Both the position numbers and the translations under genes were made by a program. From positions 970,001 to 1,034,000 of the forward strand of contig OZ037863.1 in the NCBI GenBank assembly GCA_964035575.1: a stretch of 64,000 nucleotides of DNA, given 5' to 3'. Positions 39,688 through 50,028 of this stretch are shown here, piece by piece (the first letter of the stretch is position 1; each line of letters begins with the position of its first letter). The notes beneath the pieces are model-generated. The model was given only the letters and a program-made list of their open reading frames with translations, had not been told where the DNA came from and made no database searches. The DNA comes from Rhynchopus sp. YZ270_cl-10 (lineage: Eukaryota; Euglenozoa; Diplonemea; Diplonemida; Diplonemidae).

Positions 39688-40674
39688 ATGCGACGTCTGC
39701 GGAACCATCTGCCGATGCAGTTCACCGTGCGGTGTGAGGTCGATATTGCTGGGGCTTTGGTGTCCGCAAAGCTTGTTCTCTCTTCTGACGTTACCGCAGA
39801 GGACTTCCGCGCCCTTGTCTGGGCAGAATTCCTTTCCGTTCTGAAGGAGCACAACATCGCCCCCACCTTCCTCCCTACCCACGACATTGCGGAGTACACT
39901 CTCCGCATTTCCCACCCATCTGGCGCACCTCCTTTACAACTGCCACATCCTTTGAAGTCTCAGCTTCCAAAACCGTGTCTCCTCTCATTGACGGTAGGGG
40001 AAAGCTGGGTGGACCGCCATGCAATGCATCAAGGGGAGACGGAGAGGCGGGCGGCGATCGTTGCTGTGGAGGCGGAGGAGGTTGGGGTGTTGGGCTTAGA
40101 GATGCGGGAAGGGGCGGAGGTGGCGAAGGGGAGGGAGATGTGGAATAAGAGGTTGCTTGAACGGAGCGTGGCCTTGGAACGGCAGGCGGTAGGGCAGGTA
40201 CAACTGCTTCTTCAAGAGGAGGAGCATGAGCGAACGCAGTTCGATCGTCTCCTAAGGTCCACAAAGCTGTACGCACTGCACGCCGTCCAGCTTGCAAACG
40301 ACCTGACCTCAGCAACGCAGGTAAAGCGTGCAATGCTTGTCCACGCGCGCACCCTGTTTTCTACCTCGCAGCTCTGTGGTGACAGCTATCATAATGGGCT
40401 GAGGGCAGCGGAGTCGTCCGCGCAGACGAAGGTAGACAGTTCGCGTCTTTACAATGAAAGCATGCACCATCAACATAGGTTTCAGTTGGACGTAGTGCAC
40501 GAAACGTCTGCGTTGAGGCAGAAGTACCGTTCGCATCATGCGACAGACACAACGCAGGCTAATTTAGAGGCGAAACGGCCGGTTACCCTTCCGTCAGAGC
40601 CAATGGCGTTCCGCAAGACGCTTCCGAACAGTCGTGCGACACTGCGGGAGTTGGTTGCGGCGCAGAATGCATGA
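39688..40674 (+). CDS. Coiled-coil type protein of unknown function
   Basis: 328 residues, single exon, ATG 39688 (CCGACAATGCG). The N-terminal 110 residues look globular (MQFTVRCEVDIAGALVSAKL, a beta-rich start; TFLPTHDIAEYTLRISHPSG). From about residue 115 the protein is helical and charged (KGREMWNKRLLERSVALERQ, QLLLQEEEHERTQFDRLLRS), with a basic tail. No signal or membrane helix. I do not recognise a family. The gene ends 284 bases before the aspartate oxidase start. Confidence 0.75.
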   Translation: MRRLRNHLPMQFTVRCEVDIAGALVSAKLVLSSDVTAEDFRALVWAEFLSVLKEHNIAPTFLPTHDIAEYTLRISHPSGAPPLQLPHPLKSQLPKPCLLSLTVGESWVDRHAMHQGETERRAAIVAVEAEEVGVLGLEMREGAEVAKGREMWNKRLLERSVALERQAVGQVQLLLQEEEHERTQFDRLLRSTKLYALHAVQLANDLTSATQVKRAMLVHARTLFSTSQLCGDSYHNGLRAAESSAQTKVDSSRLYNESMHHQHRFQLDVVHETSALRQKYRSHHATDTTQANLEAKRPVTLPSEPMAFRKTLPNSRATLRELVAAQNA

Positions 40675-40957
40675 AATAAAATATGGAGGCACGCTTTGCG
40701 ATTTTTTGATAAAAGGCGGGGATGGGATAGGGGTGTGTATGGGGCAAACCACCTCCTTTTTCTAAAGGATGGTGATTCTATTGTCCAGGAGAGGTTTTTT
40801 TTGCACACTGACACTATTTTTATTTCACTCCCCTTCCCTTCCCTTCCCTTCCCTTCCCCTCTCTCTCTCTTTCCACTCAATTCAATAGGTCCCCCCCTTT
40901 TATCAAAAAAAACAACCACTTTGTTGTTTTATACACAAAACACATTTTTTACTTACA
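40675..40957. other. Short spacer with TTCCC tandem repeat
   Basis: CCCTT/TTCCC pentamer repeat at about 40830-40858 followed by CTCTCTCTCT. The leader of the next gene ends TTTACTTACAATGG. Confidence 0.7.
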
Positions 40958-42870
40958 ATGGCAGCAAGACGGGTTTTGAGCGCAGCGCGCGCGGTGAGAA
41001 GCACACCTGCCGCACAACTGATTACACAGACACAGAACGAGACGGACGTTCTGGTGCTTGGGTGCGGTATCGCTGGGTGCACTGTTGCACTGCGCGCCGC
41101 GAAGCAGGGGCTCCGTGTCACCATGCTCACAGCCTCGGAGGACCCGCACGACTGCAACAGCTATTGGGCACAGGGGGGTATCATTTACAAGGCCGAGGAC
41201 GACACACCGGATTTGCTTGCGTCTGATGTGACCAAGGCTGGGGCTGGGATGTGTGTCGACGATGCGGTCCACATGCTTGCCGCAGACGGCCCACGCCGTG
41301 TGGAGGAGATCCTCATTGAGGACGCAGAGGTGCCCTTTGACCGTGACGACAAAAACAACCTCTCCCTCTGCCTCGAGGCCTCGCACAACCGCCCGCGCAT
41401 CATCTACTTCAAGGACCAGACCGGGGCCGCCATCACCGAGTCGATGCTTGCAGCGACCACACAAAACCCCCTCGTCAACCTTGTCAGCGGCTCCACCGCG
41501 GTGGACCTTCTTACCCACGAAGGCCACTGCGTCGGTGCCGTGGTTATGGACAACAAAACCGGCAGCTCTGTTGCTGTGCCCTCGAAGGTGACCGTCCTCG
41601 CCACCGGTGGGCTTGGTGACCTGTATGCGCACACCAGCAACCCGGATACCGCAAGGGGTGATGGTTTTGCCATGGCCAGCCGTGCCGGCGCTGCGTTGAC
41701 CAACATGGAGTATGTGCAGTTCCACCCCACAACGCTGTACATGCCGGGGCAGAGGAGCTTCCTCGTGAGCGAGGCGCTGCGTGGTGTGGGTGCGCGCCTG
41801 CTCGACCACACCGGGCGTGCCTTCGCTAAGGAGTACCACCCCGAGGGGGAGCTCGCCTGCAGAGACATCGTGTCCCGCATGATCCACTCCGAGATGCAGA
41901 AGCACGACAAGCCCTGCATGTACCTCGACTGCTCCCACTTCGACGCCGCGTACCTGAACGAACGCTTCCCAGCCATCTCCTCGCACTGCGCGAAGAATGG
42001 GCTCGACATCTCCAAGGACCCCCTCCCCGTTGTCCCCGCAGCGCATTGTATGACCACCCCCTCCCCCCCTGAGTCCCCCCCCTCACCAAGCTGATTTTTC
42101 GGCCCAGCCACACCATAATCCACTTTTTTGAACCTTGCCTCCCACACAACACCACCACAACAGACTTCTGCGGAGGTGTCAACACCGACCTCGATGGTCG
42201 CACCTCCATGCCTGGCCTCTACGCTGCCGGTGAGGTATGGTTTCTTTGGCACAACAATATACCGTACTACTGTTCGACCTTTTTCAGAATTTTTCCGACC
42301 TTTTTTTACGGTCAAAACATTTTACGACTACGGTAGTTATGGCTCCAATATTAGGATAAACAAACTAAGCCCAACCCAACCCTACCCCCCCACACTTTCA
42401 AAACCACATCCCAGGTTGCCTGCACCGGTCTGCACGGCGCCAACCGTCTCGCTTCTACATCGCTTCTGGAGGGTCTTGTCTGGGGTGCTGCGATTGTCGA
42501 GCACCTCGGCAAGGACGAGGAGTTTATGAAGACTGTGGGCCTGAGCGACCGTGCGGGAGAGGCCTACGAGTCTTATGAAAGAGTCTCGGGGACGGAGGAC
42601 GGCAGTGCGCAGGCGCATGAGACATTCGCCACTGTGCGTTCGCTTATGTCTGAGAAGGTTGGTGTGGTGCGCACCCACGACCTGCTCTCTGAGGCTGTCG
42701 ATGAGCTCAGCACCATCAGCAAAAACGTTGACGACATCTACACCTCGTCCAAGCTCACCCCCGACACCGTGGGGCTCAGAAACGCAGTGGAGACTGCAAC
42801 CCTTGTCGCAAAGGCAGCATGCCACAACCCTGAGTCCCGTGGTACCCACTTCATGGCCACTTCGGCCTAA
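40958..42870 (+). CDS. nadB: L-aspartate oxidase with a mitochondrial-like leader
   Basis: Three exons: 40958-42047, 42164-42234, 42415-42870; 538 residues. It oxidises L-aspartate to iminoaspartate with FAD, the first step of the aspartate route to quinolinate and NAD. FAD-binding GCGIAG is at about 35-40, NSYWAQGGI at 67-75, MEYVQFHPTTLY at about 250-260, ELACRDIVSR (catalytic Arg) at about 299-307, HY-FCGGV restored across the first joint, and GLYAAGE / CTGLHGANRLASTSLLEGL across the second. SRGTH near the end also fits. The first 26 residues (MAARRVLSAARAVRSTPAAQ) are basic, Arg/Ala/Ser rich and lack acids, as in mitochondrial transit peptides; the bacterial enzyme starts near residue 29. 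Intron 2 carries a foldback repeat. Fumarate reductase/SDH flavoprotein is the main alternative, less likely because of the TGLHGANRLAS and HPTTLY motifs. Confidence 0.9.
42257..42345. repeat. Foldback repeat in aspartate oxidase intron 2
   Basis: ACCGTACTACTGTTCGACCT, TTTTTACGGTCAAAACATTT, TACGACTACGGT. A related copy is at 62048-62130 and a perfect hairpin of the same family at 61980-62035. Confidence 0.65.
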
Positions 42871-44904
42871 GATTCTTTGGATATCCCAAAGGAAAAAAAG
42901 GGTATCAATTTTATAGTAATTTGGAGGGATATTAGGTTCTCAAGTGGTGTGTTTCGATTAAAAAAAAAGATGTAGTTTTTTGACATGGTTGTCGATACTG
43001 CAATGTTTTTGTGTTCTATTTTTCTGTTTATTTTGTTTTTTTCTCTTCCTGCATGTTCAGCGGGTAAAAGGGTTATCCAACCCTCCTAGTACGTTTTTAT
43101 CACAAAAAAATTTTTTTTGAGGGGGAAACCAAAAGACCATGCAACGCAAGAATCACAAAACGTATCAGTTTGTTCCCCCCCACGTTGTTTTCCCAGTTGT
43201 CGTATTTGACTGTTATTGTGTGTACCCGCGATCAGTACATACTCTTTTCAGTTCTTCCCAAACTGAAGCCTTCGTGTTTCTTTACTAACTAAGGGTGACG
43301 AGGTAATAAACATTAAAAAAATCCCCCAAAAATAATGTAAAAATGGATCAGGCAACAAAACAAAACAAAAAATCCAAAACAAAACAAAAATCAACAATTA
43401 TCTGATCTTTTTTTTCAATGAAGAAGTTAATATCCGAGAAGGAAAACAAAACACAACAAAAGTAAAATAAATCAAAAACAAAACAAGAAAAAATCAAATT
43501 CCGGTAAATTCTTCACTGTCAAGATGCGTAGTTCTTCCCCCCCATCAGTCGTCTTTCAGCTTTTTTCCTTCATTTTCTCGGCCCCTTTTATTTTTCGTTT
43601 GTTGATAAGTTTGAATCTTCACAGATTCTTTGGGATTCTTTATTATAGGTGACCAGCCACGAGAGGGTCGGGTTGATCCAGTTCTCTCCCCCTTTTTAAC
43701 ACATTTCAGGATACGATTGTGTCTGCAATCACATTTTTTAGACCAAACCACCCCTGGCCACAATACAAGAAATAGTTGCGAAAAAAAAAAAAAACAAAAC
43801 ACTAAAAAAATAAACTATCAAAAACAAAGCAACATCAAAAAAAAATCGCGATTATTTCTTGTATTTGGCCCCTTCCCCCCCTCCTCCGACTCCCCTTCCC
43901 AACGGGTTTGTGGTCCTCAGATTGCCACTCTTCCCTATTCAGTTAGGCGTGTAGGTCTGAGGCGGGGAAAGACACAGAAAGCTTCACTTCTTATATTTTC
44001 CTATTGGAAACAATAAAAAACGAAGCAAAAAGAATGGATAAGTCAGAGTCCAGAGAAGGTTGGTTTCTGTTTTCCCCAGACACTCCCCGCTGTGCGCTTT
44101 TTCTTTTTTTTTCTCTTTTTTTGAAATATACCCGGAGCGTCAATGCGTCCGCGTCGGCGTTAGCGTGATACATAATCTTCACCTTTTTTTTTGTTTGAGA
44201 GTAAGTACCTCGGAAGGAACGATTTAAAAAAAAAATTGGAAAAGTGGAGATTTGCACAAAACTGTGGCAACACAACCGAGGCAACTACACTAATCCAACA
44301 ATTTTATCAAAAAAATCAAGCAGCAATTCCTACAAATTATAGACCGAAATGGTGGAACTGTTTGACTTCTTTTTTTGCATTTTTTTTTCTCTGTTTTATG
44401 ATGTAATTTATTCGTTAGAGAGCTTACCCTTTTTGCGTGTAGTTCGAGCTTTTATCGACAAAAATACAAAATACCTACTTTTTCCCCTTTCTCTTCTCAC
44501 AGTGTACGTACGAAAAAAAGGAAAAAAACTGCATTTTTTTTCAGGAAAATTCTTTCAATTTTTTGTTTCTTCTTTTTCTGATCTTCTCAGCTGTTTTTTT
44601 TTTGTTTTTTTTAAAACTGATGTTTGCTTCATACCCCTGCCCAGATTTTTTTTAGGTGCACTGCTTGCAAGGCGTATTTGCTAACACATCAAGAATACGC
44701 AACCATCCAAGCCCACCACCTCTGGATACCTTTTTTTTTTAGTGACATGCATGAAAAGCTTGGGTTTTATCTTACCAGCTTTATCAACCAAATCGAACGA
44801 ATAAAATATTGGGCAATTCTGGGAATTTTGGCCCCCCCCTTTTTTTTTTGGCATTCCCTATTTATGTGCTCTCTATGCGTCTCTATGTGTCTCTATGTGT
44901 CTCT

Positions 44905-44955
44905 GCGTCTGCCGATGTACGGTGAGGTGTTTTTTGCACCTTTCAACATTCTCTC
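44905..44955 (+). repeat. Dispersed repeat family C, copy
   Basis: CTGCGTCTGCCGATGTACGG, TGAGGTGTTTTTTGCACCTT, TCAACATTCT. Confidence 0.5.
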
Positions 44956-45449
44956 CAATTGCACTGTACTGTAGAGGTCTTGCTGTAATGCACATTTTTT
45001 TTGATGTGAGTCTGTCTGTCACCTGAGCCCAATATTGGGTCTCTGTGGTCAGCCTTTCCTCAGCCAACCCTCCTCCTCTTCATTCTACCTGCACAGTGGA
45101 ATAGTCAAGGGGGGAGGCTACTGGAAGTGCTACTGCACCAAATAATTAGTGTTTTCCGACTAGTGTTCCACCAGTAATATTACTAGAGGGTTTAGCACCG
45201 TTGTTTAGTATCCTAGTTCCATTGGTAGCCCTCCTCCTCCTCCCCCCCCTGCCCCAACAATGGGGGGGGTTTTTTTTCTCAAAGAGGTTCCTAGAATAGT
45301 ACAAAAAAATGATTTTATCTTATTCGTGCAGTGTTTTGCTAAATGATTGAAAAAAGGGGGGATTTTTTTGCTATTATACCCACGTTGTCAATACCTGTGC
45401 GAAAATACCTTATGGGTGAGTACTCGTAAACGGGGTAGGTAGCGTGGGT

Positions 45450-45590
45450 ACGAGAGTAATTACCTCTTTCTATAAAAAAAAGGGGTTTTTTACTACAGAC
45501 TGTTGAGGCAGTATAATAAAACCACCACCCTACACCCTCACCCCCCAATGCGTTGAAATACAAGACGAAGTAAAATTATCAAAAAAAAAT
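45450..45590 (+). repeat. Block repeated downstream of the ankyrin gene
   Basis: ACTACAGACTGTTGAGGCAG, TATAATAAAACCACC, ACCCTCACCCCCCAATGCGT, TGAAATACAAGACGAAGTAA. Close match to 51838-51960. Confidence 0.8.
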
Positions 45591-45740
45591 AAATCAATTG
45601 TGTTCGTGGCCCTGGAGGGCCCGGATGCAGGTTGTCAGACACGGCAACTTTTTGTGCACAGGAATGTTGTGAATGATGTGCACGGTGTTTTTTTGTTGTG
45701 TGTTCGGTTTGGCAACGTGTGTTTATCTACGTCGCCTAAA

Positions 45741-45842
45741 TAGCAGGCATAAAGCTGAGTCGCCACATTTGAAAAAAAAGCGAACCGTCGAAAAATTAAA
45801 CCCGAAAACGGCGAAACGGCACTTAGTCATTATTGCCTGCTA
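45741..45842. repeat. Foldback repeat, 102 bp
   Basis: TAGCAGGCATAAAGCTGAG at the left pairs with the right end ATTGCCTGCTA with small differences. The interior holds CGAACCGTCG and CGGCGAAACGG. Confidence 0.55.
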
Positions 45843-46237
45843 AAATTGGCCAATTTGGATTTTTTTATTTTAAAAAATTTGACACGGTCCCTGAACCTCC
45901 TCCCCCGGGGTTTACGGAATGTGCCTTTTTCTTTTTTCTTCTTTTTTTTTTTTCCTTTTTGCCCGCGGAAGTCGTGCATCTGCTTCCCGAGAGGCGTTTT
46001 GCACTATCAGCATTACTCTTTGTTTTGTCCCAGTGCAGCAAAGTAAGCCAAAGCAAGTTATGTACGTTCTCTGGGGCGTACCTGGTCTTGTCTGAAAGTA
46101 GGTGCTACTAAGTCTGCGAGTGGACGTTTTCCTTTGTCTTGTTTGCATTCAGAGAATTCGTCTCTAACGTTAATCTTTTTTTGCAGTCAGGTCTGTGTCT
46201 CTGCGCGCCTTGTGCGCCTTTGTCGCTTAAATCAATG

Positions 46238-46322
46238 GGGAAATTGCGACATTACGTATACTTTTTTTTTCGTTTGCGATAACACATACAAAAAAAAGTT
46301 TTCGTATTGTCGCAATTTACCC
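46238..46322. repeat. Foldback repeat, about 85 bp
   Basis: GGGAAATTGCGACATTACG pairs with CGTATTGTCGCAATTTACCC, one mismatch apart. Confidence 0.7.
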
Positions 46323-46345
46323 TACAATTTTACCCCCATTTTTGA

Positions 46346-46390
46346 AAGGTGGCTAAGAGTCTCCGAGAGGCTCAGGGTCATCTTATAAAC
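46346..46390. repeat. Dispersed hairpin repeat family B, copy
   Basis: AAAGGTGGCTAAGAGTCTCC, GAGAGGCTCAGGGTCATCTT, ATAAAC. Confidence 0.55.
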
Positions 46391-46410
46391 ATTTTTTTTT
46401 TTATCCCCAC

Positions 46411-46462
46411 GGAGCGTCAGTGCCTGCGCCCCAGAGGGCGTTTGCACTATCAACTTCACCTT
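46411..46462 (+). repeat. Dispersed repeat family C, copy
   Basis: CACGGAGCGTCAGTGCCTGC, GCCCCAGAGGGCGTTTGCAC, TATCAACTTCAC. Confidence 0.55.
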
Positions 46463-46998
46463 TTTTTTATCTCCAACCTCCCTCACCCCCGTTCTGTCTC
46501 GTTTTTTTTCTTTTTTTTTTTTTACTTTTTTTTGATCTTAGCGGCTGCTCTCTGCATGACCAAAGCAATAATAACTGAATACAAAACAACATTTTCCTTG
46601 CAGAGACAGTTTATCACTTTTCCTTTTTCTTTTCTTTTTTTTTATGTTTTAACTTGGAAAAATTATGCTGTTCCCCACAGGGGGAAGAAGACCAAAAAAA
46701 ACAAAAAAAAAAAACAAAAACAAAAAACTGAGATGTAAATTTGTCAAAAAAAAAAGCTAACTTTTTTTTTATATCGAACCGCAACCAGCCTGAATAGTCA
46801 TTAAACTACGCTCTATCTCACCTCCATTTTTTTCTCCTTTGGGTACATTTAGTGTCCCCTATTATACCTTCTTCTATTCAGTAGATAGTATATGAAACAA
46901 TCCTTTGCTTATAGTTGACAACGGTCTGCCGCTTATGATCCTGATGGAAGCATCCACACAGCCTATCACCACGGTATATGATTCAGAATTCACGGTGA

Positions 46999-47147
46999 CT
47001 GAAACCACCCGATTGACAGAAAAGTGCAGAGCTCCTCGAAATAGTTGAGACCCCGTTGGAGGCACTCCAGCAATCTGCCGCTGCTTTTTTGTCCTTCACA
47101 ATAGACGTGTGCAGGCCACCCTACGCCCTTCGTCACCACAATATTGA
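46999..47147 (-). repeat. Duplicated segment with conserved minus-strand frame, copy 1
   Basis: Matches 49590-49722. On the minus strand both read VTKG(V/I)GWPAHVYCEGQKSS then GRLLE...LNYFEE. The copies differ by a 9-base in-frame indel. A shorter, shifted third piece follows at 47152-47225. Could be an old exon or a repeat. Confidence 0.6.
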
Positions 47148-47637
47148 TCACTCCAGCAATCTGCCGCTGCTTCACAATAGACGTGCACAGAGAGTAGGCA
47201 GGCCACTCTACGCCCTTCGGTCGTCGTTGGTGACACAGTTCGTTGTGGGAGGAGTGGCGGAGTCTATTGACGAAGAGTTCCCCCCCTCCACCATCTATTC
47301 AACACCAAGTCCTCGCAGTCGTGAGCCTATTTCTGAGACTGCTTCTCTCCATCGAAAATTGAAGGTCAAAGAAGCATCACCTTGATTTGCATTTTTTCAC
47401 CCTGGTATTGAAATGGAAAAATGTTTTACTGGCATGTTTTTTGAGGTGTTTTTGTGGGTGGGTGGGTGGGGGAAATTTGGACCTATCGGGTCTCCCAGAG
47501 TGTTTTTTCGGGGGGTTTTCAGAGTAGAGTCTTTCTATTTGCTATTGCGGGTGTGTTGTCTCACGTATCCCCTACCGTGCTTCTGTTGCTTCTTCTTGCT
47601 CCACCCAAAACACCACGCACAAAACAGAGTATAAAAC

Positions 47638-48963
47638 ATGGAAATATGTGTGGTATGCTGTGACGGAGAGAAGTACACAGTCGAGGTGGATGTGGATGAT
47701 ACAACTGCAGACATACGGCGGAAGGCGGCGTCTGCAGCAGAGTTGCGCGAAGACAGCTTTGACATGAGCTTCGGAGGGGAGGTGCTGGCCGAAGGAGACT
47801 ACATCACGCAGCTGAGTGCTGGAGACACAGTTGTGCTGACGAAGACGACGATGGAGATGAAGACGACGAAGAAGACGGTGTCGCAGAAGGACATCGCCAT
47901 TGCAGCTCTTCGCGACTTGGGTGAGACAACGCTGACGCCAGAGAGGTTAGAGAGACTCCGTCGGTGGGAGCATTCCAAGCTGATTCGTTTGCTTCTGCAG
48001 GCGGAAGTTGTCACTGAGATTCCCGATAAATTCTTGGGCAGTCCTCATTTAGTGGAGGTAGATCTCAGTGGTGTGACAGGTGTCACTTCAATAGGGTCCT
48101 ACTTCATGAGCGAGCGCTGGTCATTGCGCACGGTTGATTTATCTGGGTGGAGCAATGTGACGCATGTTGGTGACTACTTCCTCCTCCACTGCAGCGCATT
48201 GCGAACCGTTGCCTTCTCTGGGTGGAACAGCGTGACGCACATAGGGAGCGACTTCCTAGCGAACTGCTGCAAGTTGACCACACTGGACTTTTCTGGGTGG
48301 GACAATGTGACGCACGTTGGGGAATGCTTCCTCCACTACTGCACCGCGTTGACAACACTGGACTTTTCTGGGTGGAACAACGTGACGCAGGTTGGGGCAT
48401 TATTCCTGTGGGAATGCAGCTCGTTGACCACACTTGACTTTTCTGGGTGGAACAATGTGATGCACGTTGGGGAAAGCTTCCTCCACGACTGCACCGCGTT
48501 GACCACACTGGACTTATCTGGGTGGAACAACGTGACGCAGGTTGGGAACTACTGCCTCTACAACTGCATCGCATTGCGAACCGTTGACTTATCTGGGTGG
48601 AGGAATGTGACGCAGGTTGGGAAAGGCTTCCTATTGACATGCAGCTCGTTGACCGCACTGGACTTATCTGGGTGGGACAGCGTGACGCATGTTGAGGAAG
48701 GCTTCGTGTGGAAATGCAGCTCGTTGACCACACTGGACTTATCTGGGTGGAACAATGTAACACATGTTGAGAAGTACTTCCTATTGAATTGCAGCGCGTT
48801 GACAAAACTTGACTTATCTGGGTGGAACAATGTGACGCAGGTTGGGAAAGGCTTCCTGAAAGGATGCAAAATACCTACAAGCAGCATCAACGTCACCGGA
48901 TCGAGCAGTGTTGTGTCAGAATATGTGCACAAAAAGAACAAGTGTCAATGTGTGTGTATGTGA
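47638..48963 (+). CDS. Ubiquitin-like/BspA-type leucine-rich repeat protein 3
   Basis: 441 residues, single exon, ATG 47638 preceded by TATAAAAC. UBL segment at 1-69 (MEICVVCCDGEKYTVEVDVD, AGDTVVL), then the same helical linker as its paralogues (IAALRDLGETTLTPERLERL, RLLLQAEVVTEIP), then about 11 repeats of 25 residues with consensus LTTLDFSGWNNVTHVGECFL-xxC. Here the third position of the turn is Trp (SGW) in place of G-L in the 36765 gene, so this repeat set expanded independently. Cytosolic by absence of signals. Confidence 0.86.
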   Translation: MEICVVCCDGEKYTVEVDVDDTTADIRRKAASAAELREDSFDMSFGGEVLAEGDYITQLSAGDTVVLTKTTMEMKTTKKTVSQKDIAIAALRDLGETTLTPERLERLRRWEHSKLIRLLLQAEVVTEIPDKFLGSPHLVEVDLSGVTGVTSIGSYFMSERWSLRTVDLSGWSNVTHVGDYFLLHCSALRTVAFSGWNSVTHIGSDFLANCCKLTTLDFSGWDNVTHVGECFLHYCTALTTLDFSGWNNVTQVGALFLWECSSLTTLDFSGWNNVMHVGESFLHDCTALTTLDLSGWNNVTQVGNYCLYNCIALRTVDLSGWRNVTQVGKGFLLTCSSLTALDLSGWDSVTHVEEGFVWKCSSLTTLDLSGWNNVTHVEKYFLLNCSALTKLDLSGWNNVTQVGKGFLKGCKIPTSSINVTGSSSVVSEYVHKKNKCQCVCM

Positions 48964-50028
48964 TGCATATACTCTTTCGAGAGGCAAGCTGCGATTACCC
49001 TGTTCAAATACAAACTACATTTTTATTTACTTATGCACCCAAGCATGAAACACACAAGCACAGCTAGTTTTTTTTTTTTGTTTTTATGCACTTTTTCGCA
49101 CTATTTTCACCAACATTTTTTTTTGCACTTTTGCAGCCCCCTTTTTGTACTACCTCGTGTGCAGACTCAGTACCCCCCTGCACAACTTGATGTTTGTGCA
49201 CGAGGCACATTCCTCTTTCAAGGTTTTCGTTCTTTGATTCGCAAAGGAAAGAGCATACCAATTCCCCCTTTATTTGTTTGTGCATATTTTTTGTGTTGTG
49301 ACAAATGTGCAGGGTTGGAACCCTGTAGTGATGATAAAAGCCATGACGCCATTGAGCGACTCATTGGGGCATGAGTGATAGACGTTGTCACTGTGTCTCC
49401 CCGCCTCGCAGGGGAAGGTGTTTTTTTTTTGGCACAGCACCTTCGTGAGTCAGTATCGGTCTGCGAATCAAATTGAAAACGGCGTTGTTTGCGCTTCATA
49501 TCGCAGAGGATAAGAAACTGAAAATACGAACCCCCTATCCCCCCACCCCCTGTTTTCTCCCTTTTTATAGGTGACAACGTTGTTGCAACCCGCTGATACA
49601 GAAAAGTGTGCATCTCCTCGAAATAGTTGAGGCTCCGTTCCAGCAATCTGCCGCTGCTTTTTTGTCCTTCACAATAGACGTGTGCAGGCCACCCTATGCC
49701 CTTCGTCACCACAATATTGGAGGGGGAAAAGCCTGACCCACACCTATCTCGCCTGGGCCTAGCTTACCTGGGCATCCGATGATCCCCGTTCGTTTCCAGA
49801 CGAGTGGAGGCGGGAGTAGGACGTAGTAGCGGTATCCACGAAACGAGAGAGAGGTGAGGAAAGGCTGCGTGGAGCTCACACGAGAAAGCGAGGTGTCTAC
49901 ACATGTCTGCACGTTATGAAATATTCAAAAAAATATTCAAAAAAAAACAACAACCAACGTTCCTCGGATGAACACTGTTTACCCCAACAAAAACCAACAG
50001 GAACATACATAGCAACCCCAAACACACG
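48964..50028. other. Spacer with the second copy of the duplicated segment
   Basis: 49590-49722 repeats 46999-47147. The rest is A/T and C/T rich. A weak open minus-strand stretch at 49706-49912 is not supported. Confidence 0.55.
49590..49722 (-). repeat. Duplicated segment with conserved minus-strand frame, copy 2
   Basis: Minus strand: VVTKGIGWPAHVYCEGQKSS, GRLLERSLNYFEEMHTFLYQ. The frame stays open for about 30 residues beyond the match. Confidence 0.6.

Larger units (their letters stand above)
42871..47637. other. 4.8-kb spacer, no gene identified
   Basis: Very A/T rich, with homopolymers. It holds a family B fragment (43643-43670), three family C copies (44905, 45966, 46411), a family B copy (46346-46390), foldbacks at 45741-45842 and 46238-46322, a block shared with 51838-51960 (45450-45590), and a duplicated minus-strand reading frame (46999-47147). 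Open frames here are short and lack family signals. One + strand frame near 47220-47385 is open but unrecognised. Confidence 0.55.

Noticed and set aside
40949..42315. Long minus-strand frames of 303-365 codons
   Set aside because: Shadows of the C/G-ending codon use of the aspartate oxidase gene, which has all family motifs on the + strand.
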